64,000 nucleotides of DNA, from NCBI GenBank assembly GCA_910585815.1, contig CAJUFJ010000008.1, forward strand, positions 1 through 64,000, given 5' to 3'. Within the stretch, counting starts at the first letter, position 1, and every line of letters starts with the position of its first letter. The notes below the pieces were generated by a model. That model saw only the letters and a list, made by a program, of their open reading frames with translations. It ran no database searches and was not told the DNA's origin. The stretch is from an uncultured Oscillospiraceae bacterium. GTDB lineage: Bacteria > Bacillota > Clostridia > Oscillospirales > Oscillospiraceae. Shown here one piece after another: positions 58,120 through 64,000 of the stretch. Both the position numbers and the translations under genes were made by a program.

Positions 58120-59043
58120 ATGTCATTCGACGTTTTACAGGATAAGATCCGCGCCATGAAGAACCCCACCGTGGCCGGGCTGGACGCCCGCATCGAGTAC
58201 GTGCCCGAGCACATCCGTCAGGCCGCCTTTGAGGAGCACGGGGTGGGCCTCAAGGGGGCCGCCGAGGCCATCTGGCAGTTTAATGTTGGGCTTATCGACG
58301 CCCTTTGCGACATTGTCCCCGCCGTAAAGCCCCAGGCGGCCTACTACGAAAACCTGGGCTGGCAGGGGATGGAGGTGCTGGAGCGCACCATAAAATACGC
58401 CAAAGAGAAGGGCCTTTTCGTCATTGCCGACATCAAGCGGGGGGACATCGGTTCCACCGCCGCCGCCTACGCCGAGGGGTGGCTGTCCGGGACGAAGATC
58501 GAGGGGGAGCAGTTCAAGAGCTTCGACGCCGACTGCGTCACCCTCAACGGCTACATGGGCTCCGACTCCATCAGGCCCTTCCTGGAGGCCGCAAAGGGGG
58601 AGGACAAGTGCGTCTTCGTGCTGGTGAAGACCTCCAACCCCGGCTCCGGGGTGCTCCAGGACATCCCTGCCGGAGACCGGACGGTCTATCAGGTGATGGG
58701 CGACCTGAACCAGCGCATCGCCACCGGTACCGAGGGCAAGTACGGCTACACCATGGCCGGGGCGGTTACCGGGGCCACCTACCCCTCCGACATCCGGGCA
58801 CTGCGCAAGCGGCTGGAAAGCACTTTCTTCCTGGTGCCCGGCTACGGCGCCCAGGGGGGCACCGCCGACGATGTGCAGTACGCCTTTGACAAATACGGCC
58901 ACGGGGCCATTGTAAATTCCTCCCGGGGCATCATGTGCGCCTGGCAGAAGACGGGCGGGGACGGCCGCGACTTCGCCGAAGCCGCCCGGAACGCCGCCAT
59001 CGCCATGCGGGACGATATCCGGCAGTTTGTGACCATCGTTTAA
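58120..59043 (+). CDS. pyrF: orotidine 5'-phosphate decarboxylase (long, subfamily 2)
   Basis: 307 residues, longer than the 230-residue common form and typical of the subfamily-2 enzyme. Catalytic DIKRGDIGSTAAAYA, TLNGYMGSDSIRPFL, VLVKTSNPGSG and the phosphate-gripping VPGYGAQGGTADDV, NSSRGIMCAW. It makes UMP from OMP. The ATG at 58120 has AAAGGA nine bases upstream; the ATG at 58111 touches that site. Confidence 0.95.
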   Translation: MSFDVLQDKIRAMKNPTVAGLDARIEYVPEHIRQAAFEEHGVGLKGAAEAIWQFNVGLIDALCDIVPAVKPQAAYYENLGWQGMEVLERTIKYAKEKGLFVIADIKRGDIGSTAAAYAEGWLSGTKIEGEQFKSFDADCVTLNGYMGSDSIRPFLEAAKGEDKCVFVLVKTSNPGSGVLQDIPAGDRTVYQVMGDLNQRIATGTEGKYGYTMAGAVTGATYPSDIRALRKRLESTFFLVPGYGAQGGTADDVQYAFDKYGHGAIVNSSRGIMCAWQKTGGDGRDFAEAARNAAIAMRDDIRQFVTIV

Positions 59044-59061
59044 TCGAAAAAGGAGACCGTT

Positions 59062-59571
59062 ATGGCGGAAGTCTGTATTTTCTGCGGCAAGGAGATCAAA
59101 TTCTGGCAGACGGACCAGCTCACCTGCGGCGGTGTGCCGCAGAAGGTGTGCAGTAAGTGCGCAGAGAGATATATGAATCTGTCCCAGCGCCAGCGGGCTG
59201 TTCTGGCCCTGGAGACGGGCCGGGCGGAGGGCCGGGAGCGCATGGAGACCTTTTTGAAGGAGACGGAGGAGCAGCAGAAGCGGGACGAGGTCCGCCGGAG
59301 CTGTCAGGAGAAGACCCTGACGTGCTGCGGCCAGCGGATGACCAAGGTGGACGAGGTCAGCCTTGTCAGCCGGATGGGGTTTGTGCAGGACTATACCGAC
59401 ACACTGCTTATGTTCCGCTGCGGCTGCTGCGGCCAGGTGAAATTCTTTGACGCCTCCTTCCTGGAGTATGCCCCCTCCGAGGAGGAGACCACCCTCCCGC
59501 CCCAGCCCCCGGAGCCGGAACCGGAGCGCGTCACCTTCAAGCCGGGAAAAAAGCCGCCATGGGAGAGGTAG
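59062..59571 (+). CDS. cysteine-rich zinc-ribbon protein inside the pyr cluster
   Basis: 169 residues. Cys pairs CIFCG and CSKC near the N-terminus, then CCGQ and CGCCGQ further on, give two likely zinc sites separated by a charged helix (RQRAVLALETGRAEGRERMETFLKE). The tail is Pro/Glu-rich. No named family. It sits between pyrF and pyrK, 18 bases after pyrF, with GGAG before the ATG. Whether it acts in pyrimidine synthesis is not known. Confidence 0.72.
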   Translation: MAEVCIFCGKEIKFWQTDQLTCGGVPQKVCSKCAERYMNLSQRQRAVLALETGRAEGRERMETFLKETEEQQKRDEVRRSCQEKTLTCCGQRMTKVDEVSLVSRMGFVQDYTDTLLMFRCGCCGQVKFFDASFLEYAPSEEETTLPPQPPEPEPERVTFKPGKKPPWER

Positions 59572-59578
59572 AACAGCT

Positions 59579-60178
59579 ATGACGCGGACCAAAGACAGTC
59601 CCTGGACCTACTCCACCGCCACCGCCCTCCAGACGGGGCTGATGGTGAAGTGTCCGGCCTGCGGCGGGCCGGGGGCGGTGACGGCGGACCCGCAGGCCTT
59701 TCGCTTTAGATGCGAGCGCTGCCACCATGTGCTGGAAAAGCCCCGGGCCGCCTGCCGGCGCAAGGTGGAAAACCTCTGCCCGGGCTGCGGGCGGTACTAC
59801 CGGGTCCACCTTCCCGAGGAGGCGGGCGGCTTCCCGGTGCTCCGGGTGGCCTGCCCCTACTGCGGCCACGAGCTGCCGGGCCGGGTGCAGCGGGTCCCCG
59901 GCGGGTGGTACTCCAGCTATGGGGATGTCCGGCGGGGCCGGGAGCCCTGGTTTGGCCTGGAGCTGTGGTTTTTGTCCAGTTTCCGGGGGAAGCCCGTCTG
60001 GGCGCTGAACCGGGAGCACCTGGCTTGGCTCGTCGGCTACCTCAGCGCCGGCCTGCGGGAGCGGCCCGCTGTGGGCTGCCTGGGCAGGATGCAGTCCGAC
60101 CAGCTGCCCACCTTTATGAAGACGGCCAAGAACCGGGCCGGGATTTTGAAGTGCTTAAAGCGGATGCAGGAGAAATAG
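59579..60178 (+). CDS. zinc-ribbon protein of unknown function inside the pyr cluster
   Basis: 199 residues. Three treble-clef or ribbon pairs: CPACG / CERC, CPGCG and CPYCG (about residues 26-110). The C-terminal half (WFGLELWFLSSFRGKPVWALNREHLAWLVGYLSAGLR and MPTFMK-like LPTFMKTAKNRAGILKCLKRM) resembles TFIIB-type zinc-ribbon proteins seen in clostridia. It follows the previous gene by 7 bases. No catalytic motif. Confidence 0.72.
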   Translation: MTRTKDSPWTYSTATALQTGLMVKCPACGGPGAVTADPQAFRFRCERCHHVLEKPRAACRRKVENLCPGCGRYYRVHLPEEAGGFPVLRVACPYCGHELPGRVQRVPGGWYSSYGDVRRGREPWFGLELWFLSSFRGKPVWALNREHLAWLVGYLSAGLRERPAVGCLGRMQSDQLPTFMKTAKNRAGILKCLKRMQEK

Positions 60179-60192
60179 AAAGCGGTGAAACG

Positions 60193-60978
60193 ATGAAAGT
60201 AGAGCGCAAGTGCAGAATTGTGGAGATGGACCGGCTGGACGCGGTCACCTTCTGGATGGTGCTGGAAGTGGGTAAGCTGGTGGAGGAGGACGGCCTGCGG
60301 GGCGGGCAGTTCCTGCACATCAAATGCGGCGACGGTCAGCTGCTCCGCCGGCCCATTTCGGTGGCCTACGCCGGGTGGGACGAGCCGGAGGACCTGGCCA
60401 CCTTGATCTTCGAGGTCCGGGGGGAGGGCACCGAATGGCTGTCCCGGCGGAAGGTGGGGGACGAGCTGGATGTGATCGGCCCCCTGGGCAACGGCTTCGA
60501 CGTGTCTCAGCCGGGGCGCTACCTCCTGGTGGGGGGCGGCATCGGTATCCCGCCCCTGATACAGTACGGGGAGTGCCTGGAGCAGCCCCGGACGGCGGTG
60601 CTGGGCTTCCGCACAAAGGACAAAGCCTTTCCTGCCATCACTAGCCGCTTTCAGGACCACTGTGAGCAGACCTATATCTGTACCGACGATGGGACGCTGG
60701 GCCGTCACGGCTTCGTGGACGCCCAGGTCCGGGACATACTGGAACAGGACAGCGGCTACACCGCTATTTTGGCCTGCGGGCCCAAGCCCATGCTGCGGAG
60801 CGTGGCCAAGGTGGCGGCTGAGTTCAACGTGCCCTGCCAGGTGTCTATGGAGGAGCGGATGGGCTGCGGAGTAGGGGCGTGTCTGGTGTGCGCCACCCCC
60901 ATGAGGGACGGCACCGTCAAGCACGTGTGCAAGGACGGCCCGGTATTCAACGCGGAGGAGGTGGACTGGGATGCTTGA
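60193..60978 (+). CDS. pyrK: dihydroorotate dehydrogenase electron-transfer subunit
   Basis: 261 residues. FAD domain with RRPISVAYAG, NAD-binding LLVGGGIGIPPLI, and the [2Fe-2S] ligands C-x4-C-x2-C-x11-C in ERMGCGVGACLVCATP and HVCKDGPVF. With PyrD (type 1B) it passes electrons from dihydroorotate to NAD+. It overlaps pyrD by 8 bases. Confidence 0.96.
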   Translation: MKVERKCRIVEMDRLDAVTFWMVLEVGKLVEEDGLRGGQFLHIKCGDGQLLRRPISVAYAGWDEPEDLATLIFEVRGEGTEWLSRRKVGDELDVIGPLGNGFDVSQPGRYLLVGGGIGIPPLIQYGECLEQPRTAVLGFRTKDKAFPAITSRFQDHCEQTYICTDDGTLGRHGFVDAQVRDILEQDSGYTAILACGPKPMLRSVAKVAAEFNVPCQVSMEERMGCGVGACLVCATPMRDGTVKHVCKDGPVFNAEEVDWDA

Positions 60979-61885
60979 TATGTCCGTCAAGCTGGCAGGC
61001 GTCACCCTGAAAAACCCGGTGGTGGTGGCCTCGGGCACCTTCGGCTTCGGCCGGGAGTACAGCCAGTTCTACGACCTGGGCGAGCTGGGGGGTATCTGCG
61101 CCAAGGGTCTCACCCTCCACCCCCGAAACGGCAATCCCGCCCCCCGCATCGCGGAGACCCCCATGGGTATCCTCAACTCGGTGGGGCTGGAAAACCCCGG
61201 CGTGGACGCCTTCATCGCCGGGGAACTGCCCTTCCTGCGGCAGTTTGATACGAAAGTGATCGCCAATATCTCCGGGAACACCCCCGAGGAGTACGGCGTG
61301 ATGTGCGAAAAGCTGTCCGCCGCCGGGGTGGATATGATCGAGGTGAACATCTCCTGTCCCAACGTGAAGGCGGGGGGGCTGGCCTACGGCACCCGGCCCG
61401 AGCTGGCTGCCGAGGTGACAGAGGAAGCAAAAAAGCACGCCGGAGGCGTGCCTGTGATGGTGAAGCTGTCCCCCAACGTGACGGATATCACAGAGATTGC
61501 CAGGGCGGTGGAGGGGGCCGGGGCGGACGCCCTGTCCCTCATCAACACCATCCGGGGGATGCGCATTGACGTAAACACCCGCCGGCCCGTTTTGAAGATG
61601 AACACCGGGGGGCTGTCCGGCCCCGCCGTGCTGCCGGTGGCGGTGCGGATGGTGTGGGAGGTGTCCCAGGCGGTCTCCCTGCCCATCCTGGGCATGGGGG
61701 GCGTGTCCAAGGGGGAGGACGGGGCCCAGCTCATGCTGGCCGGGGCTTCCGCTGTGGCGGTGGGCACCGCCCTGTTTGCCGACCCCTTCGCCCCCATCAG
61801 CGTCCGGGACGGACTGGCCGATATTGCCGCAAAACAGGGGCTGGCCGCTGTGTCGGAGCTCACCGGAGGGGTGAAGCCCTGGTGA
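60971..61885 (+). CDS. pyrD: dihydroorotate dehydrogenase, type 1B catalytic subunit
   Basis: 304 residues. FMN barrel: LKNPVVVASGTFGFG, KGLTLHPRNGNP, the catalytic Cys in VEVNISCPNVKAGG, KLSPNVTDI, LGMGGVSKGEDGAQLMLAGASAVAVGTA. The Cys base is typical of type 1 enzymes, and the partner pyrK shows it is type 1B. GGAGGAGG inside pyrK serves as ribosome site. pyrE and pyrB are not in the window. Confidence 0.96.
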   Translation: MLDMSVKLAGVTLKNPVVVASGTFGFGREYSQFYDLGELGGICAKGLTLHPRNGNPAPRIAETPMGILNSVGLENPGVDAFIAGELPFLRQFDTKVIANISGNTPEEYGVMCEKLSAAGVDMIEVNISCPNVKAGGLAYGTRPELAAEVTEEAKKHAGGVPVMVKLSPNVTDITEIARAVEGAGADALSLINTIRGMRIDVNTRRPVLKMNTGGLSGPAVLPVAVRMVWEVSQAVSLPILGMGGVSKGEDGAQLMLAGASAVAVGTALFADPFAPISVRDGLADIAAKQGLAAVSELTGGVKPW

Positions 61886-61915
61886 TGCCGGGGCGTGTCC
61901 CGTTTGCAGCATTCC

Positions 61916-62046
61916 TGTAGGGGCGGACATTGTCCGCCCGCGGGCGCACACTGTGCGCCCTGACGTCATGTAGGGCAAGGGCTCTGCCCTTGCCTGATCA
62001 GACCGATGCCTCTGTGGAGCGGCAAGGGCAGAGCCCTTGCCCTACA
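61916..62046. repeat. two REPIN-like elements in tandem after pyrD
   Basis: Element 1 (61916-61960): TGTAGGGGCGGACATTGTCC... with GGGCGCACACTGTGCGCCC. Element 2 (61969-62046): GTAGGGCAAGGGCTCTGCCC facing GGGCAGAGCCCTTGCCCTAC with a spacer. They show two different stem types side by side. Confidence 0.85.
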
Positions 62047-62080
62047 GGCGGACCGTGAAAAAGGAAAGAAGGGTATCCCT

Positions 62081-62431
62081 ATGCTGGAACACATCATCGA
62101 GCTGTGCCTGCCCACCATTATCTCCGCCTGTGAGCTGATGGGTATTTTCGTGGTGGCCGTTACCGCCCTGCACGCCTTTTGGCTGTATTGCGCGGGGATG
62201 GTGACCCGCAAGCCCCGGAACATCAAGTTTCAGCTGGCTGAGGGCCTGGCCACCAGTCTGGAGTTCAAAATGGCCGCCGAGATTTTAAAGACCGTGCTGG
62301 TCCGGGACCTGAACGAGCTGATGGTGCTGGGGGCGGTGATTCTCCTGCGGGCGCTGCTGTCCCTGCTCATCCACATCGAGATGAAGGGGGAGCACGCCGC
62401 CCCCCGGGAAAACAAAAGCGAGGAGTCCTGA
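62081..62431 (+). CDS. DUF1622 membrane protein
   Basis: 116 residues, two to three helices. The core GLATSLEFKMAAEILKTVLVRDLNELMVLGAVILLRALLSLLIHIEM matches DUF1622. Function unknown. The ATG at 62081 has AAAGAAGGG upstream. It is followed at once by the phosphatase-GNAT gene. Confidence 0.88.
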   Translation: MLEHIIELCLPTIISACELMGIFVVAVTALHAFWLYCAGMVTRKPRNIKFQLAEGLATSLEFKMAAEILKTVLVRDLNELMVLGAVILLRALLSLLIHIEMKGEHAAPRENKSEES

Positions 62432-62432
62432 T

Positions 62433-63566
62433 ATGACAACCATCTATCTGATCCGCCACGCCGAGGCGGAGGGCAATCTCTACCGCCGGGTCCACGGCTG
62501 GTACGACTCCCTGATTACCGAAAACGGCTACCGGCAGATCGCCGCTTTAGAGGAGCGTTTCCGGGATGTCCACATCGACGCGGTGTATTCCAGCGACCTG
62601 TTCCGCACCCGGACCACCGCCCGGGCCATCTATCGCTCCAAAAACCTGCCTCTGCGCACTGAGCCCGGCCTGCGGGAGCTGAACCTGGGGGAGTGGGAGG
62701 ACCGGACCTTCGGAGCTGTGCGCCACAGCGACCCCCAGCAGATGGACCTGTTCAACCGCACCGACCCGGCCTGGGAGGTGGAGAAGGCGGAGACCTTTTT
62801 CCAGTTGGGGGACCGGCTGTATGAGACGGTGGGCCGTCTGGCAAGGCGGCATCCCGACCAGACCGTGGCGATGTTCAGCCACGGCATGGCCATCCGTCAG
62901 TTCCTGGGCAGGGTGAAAAATATCCCGCCGGAGGAGTGGCACGCCATGCCCCACGGGGATAACACGGCGGTGACCTGTCTCACCTTCGACGGAGAACGGT
63001 TTACCATTCAGTATGAGATGGACAACTCCCACCTGCCTGAGGACATCTCCACCCTGGCCCGCCAGTCCTGGTGGCGGAAGGACAAAAAGGCGGCGGCGGA
63101 CGTGAACCTGGCCTGTAGAATGACCATCCATTCCTGGCCCCAGGATCAGGAGTTGTACCTGAAGCTGCGGCGGGAGGTCTGCCCCGGCGTGGAGGACGCG
63201 CTCCTCCTGGCCGAGGCGGAGGAGCTGTGGAACCGCTGGCCCTACGGCATGTGGAACATCAACATCTTCCACGCGGGGGAGCGGCCTATGGGCGTGATCC
63301 TCTATGACGACCGGTGCAACACAAAGAGAACGGGGTACATCAAATTTCTGTCCCTTCTTCCAGAGGACCGGGGCAGAGGGCTGGGAATCCAGCTCATTGG
63401 GGCGGCGGTGTCCATGCACCGCAACAGCGGCCGGGACCGGCTGCGCCTCCACTGCCCGGCGGACAACGACCGGGCCCGGCGGTTTTTTGAGAAGTATGGC
63501 TTTAAAAAGATCGGAGAGGGCCCGGAGGGGGACCTGCTGGAAAAATATATTGGGTTTGAGTGGTAG
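62433..63566 (+). CDS. histidine phosphatase-GNAT acetyltransferase fusion
   Basis: 377 residues. Residues 1-210 are a histidine phosphatase: catalytic LIRHAEAEGN, SSDLFRTRTTARAI, GLRELNLGEWE (acid-base Glu) and MFSHGMAIRQFL. Residues about 225-377 are a GNAT domain with the acetyl-CoA loop EDRGRGLGIQLIG and RARRFFEKYGFKKIGEG. It starts one base after the DUF1622 stop. The fused halves suggest linked phosphatase and acetyltransferase steps on one substrate; that is inference. Confidence 0.9.
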   Translation: MTTIYLIRHAEAEGNLYRRVHGWYDSLITENGYRQIAALEERFRDVHIDAVYSSDLFRTRTTARAIYRSKNLPLRTEPGLRELNLGEWEDRTFGAVRHSDPQQMDLFNRTDPAWEVEKAETFFQLGDRLYETVGRLARRHPDQTVAMFSHGMAIRQFLGRVKNIPPEEWHAMPHGDNTAVTCLTFDGERFTIQYEMDNSHLPEDISTLARQSWWRKDKKAAADVNLACRMTIHSWPQDQELYLKLRREVCPGVEDALLLAEAEELWNRWPYGMWNINIFHAGERPMGVILYDDRCNTKRTGYIKFLSLLPEDRGRGLGIQLIGAAVSMHRNSGRDRLRLHCPADNDRARRFFEKYGFKKIGEGPEGDLLEKYIGFEW

Positions 63567-63569
63567 TGT

Positions 63570-63833
63570 TTACCCGCACAGCGCCCGGAAAATGGTCTCC
63601 CGGAGGCCCAGGCCTACGGCGTAATAGGCATAAGCTTCATAGCTGCTGCACTCCGTCAGGCGGCTGAGAAGCTGGTCGCAGAGCTCAAAACCGATTTGCT
63701 CCTGGACCTGGGACAGTACTTGCTCATACGCTGTTTTGGCGGAATGATAGCCGGGAATATCCTCACAGAGACAGGCGACAGCGTGGGAAACGTCTTCATT
63801 TCCCCAGAACATCTGGGCAAATAGTTCTTGCAT
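63570..63833 (-). CDS. hypothetical protein (87 aa) under XRE-type control
   Basis: 87 residues, helical and acidic (SAKTAYEQVLSQVQEQIGFELCDQLLSRLTECSSYEAYAYYAVGLGLRETIFRAL). This fits a small all-helical protein like those paired with XRE regulators in clostridia. GAGGAG lies nine bases before the ATG at 63833. Promoter and two dyads upstream. Confidence 0.75.
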   Translation of the reverse strand: MQELFAQMFWGNEDVSHAVACLCEDIPGYHSAKTAYEQVLSQVQEQIGFELCDQLLSRLTECSSYEAYAYYAVGLGLRETIFRALCG

Positions 63834-63855
63834 AGTTGCCACTCCTCGTCTACAA

Positions 63856-63907
63856 TACATTCGCAGTTTGCGAATGTAATTATACATCTACAAATTGCGA
63901 ATGTCAA
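63856..63907 (-). promoter_or_regulatory. operator-promoter of the 87-aa gene, shared with an XRE regulator
   Basis: Minus strand: TTGACA (63907-63902), 17 bp, TATAAT (63884-63879). A perfect dyad TACATTCGCA-GTT-TGCGAATGTA (63856-63878) lies right after the -10. A second, weaker site with TTGCGAATGT (63895-63904) lies in the spacer and -35. Confidence 0.88.
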
Positions 63908-63925
63908 GGGGCGAAGGGAAAGAAA

Positions 63926-64000
63926 ATGAAATTTCATGAACGTATCCGGCTGCTGAGAAAAGAACGGGATTTGACGCAGAAAGAAGTTGCTGCTGAATTG
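63926..64000 (+). CDS. XRE-family regulator, cut by the window end
   Basis: First 25 codons: MKFHERIRLLRKERDLTQKEVA opens a canonical HTH_3 domain. GAAGGGAAAG precedes the ATG. It is divergent from the 87-aa gene, with the two dyads between them, so it is the likely repressor of both. Confidence 0.85.
   Translation, partial: MKFHERIRLLRKERDLTQKEVAAEL

Overview
The window reads as a chromosomal piece of a GC-rich, low-oxygen gut Firmicute, most likely an Oscillospiraceae-type clostridium. This rests on gene content: a walRKHI cell-wall regulon, ClpC, DegV, YlmH, BlaI/M56 pairs, a rubredoxin-flavin reductase, a 2-hydroxyacyl-CoA dehydratase/activase pair, a two-cluster ferredoxin and a lipoprotein serpin. 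Codon use is strongly GC-biased, and almost every gene starts behind a GGAGG-type ribosome site. No rRNA, tRNA, CRISPR array or prophage was found.

Layout. 1-2003: an IS110-family element with a candidate bridge-RNA region, inserted in an ankyrin gene. 2058-7502 (minus): nudF-walR-walK-walH-walI. 7591-13366: two small genes, an EF-G-like GTPase, an ECF sigma/anti-sigma pair and a dihydrouridine synthase. 13598-17339 (plus): a DUF815 ATPase, a small gene, and a TetR/MFS efflux module with matching operators. 17384-20207: TPR and CpXC genes divergent from an XRE regulator. 20277-22561 (minus): rpmG-secE-nusG-rplK-rplA behind a long structured leader. 23106-29500: a CNNM/CorC protein, a second sigma/anti-sigma pair, a rubredoxin fusion and a BlaI/M56 module. 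29798-35176: dehydratase activase and subunit, and small genes. 35241-41556: ClpC, ferredoxin, XRE gene, hemolysin III, a type I toxin-antitoxin-like locus, EF-P and a zinc-ribbon protein. 41679-48557: serpin, a fused pair of IS3 left halves, PspC, a lipoprotein, a membrane protein and a DEAD helicase. 48893-54741: HtrA, AI-2E permease, DegV, DUF896, YlmH, DUF3800. 54901-56635: HAD phosphatase, a second type I locus, small proteins. 56816-63566: pyrC-pyrF-(two zinc-ribbon genes)-pyrK-pyrD, DUF1622 and a phosphatase-GNAT fusion. 63570-64000: a small gene divergent from a cut-off XRE regulator.

The most unusual feature is the density of small palindromic repeats in nearly every intergenic gap. 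One class carries the GTAG signature of REP/REPIN sequences; its stems differ in sequence from copy to copy but stay self-complementary. A second class is 110-185 bp, cloverleaf-like and MITE-like. A third is a pair of 149/185-bp elements with about 17-bp terminal inverted repeats. They sit inside operons (walR/walK, nusG/rplK), inside a coding sequence (M56), at a stop codon (AI-2E permease) and at the break of a protein usually made as one chain. The other notable systems are the IS110 element, whose two ends would join into a promoter for a bridge RNA on circularisation, and two paralogous type I toxin-antitoxin loci encoding 26-28-residue membrane peptides too short for routine gene calling.
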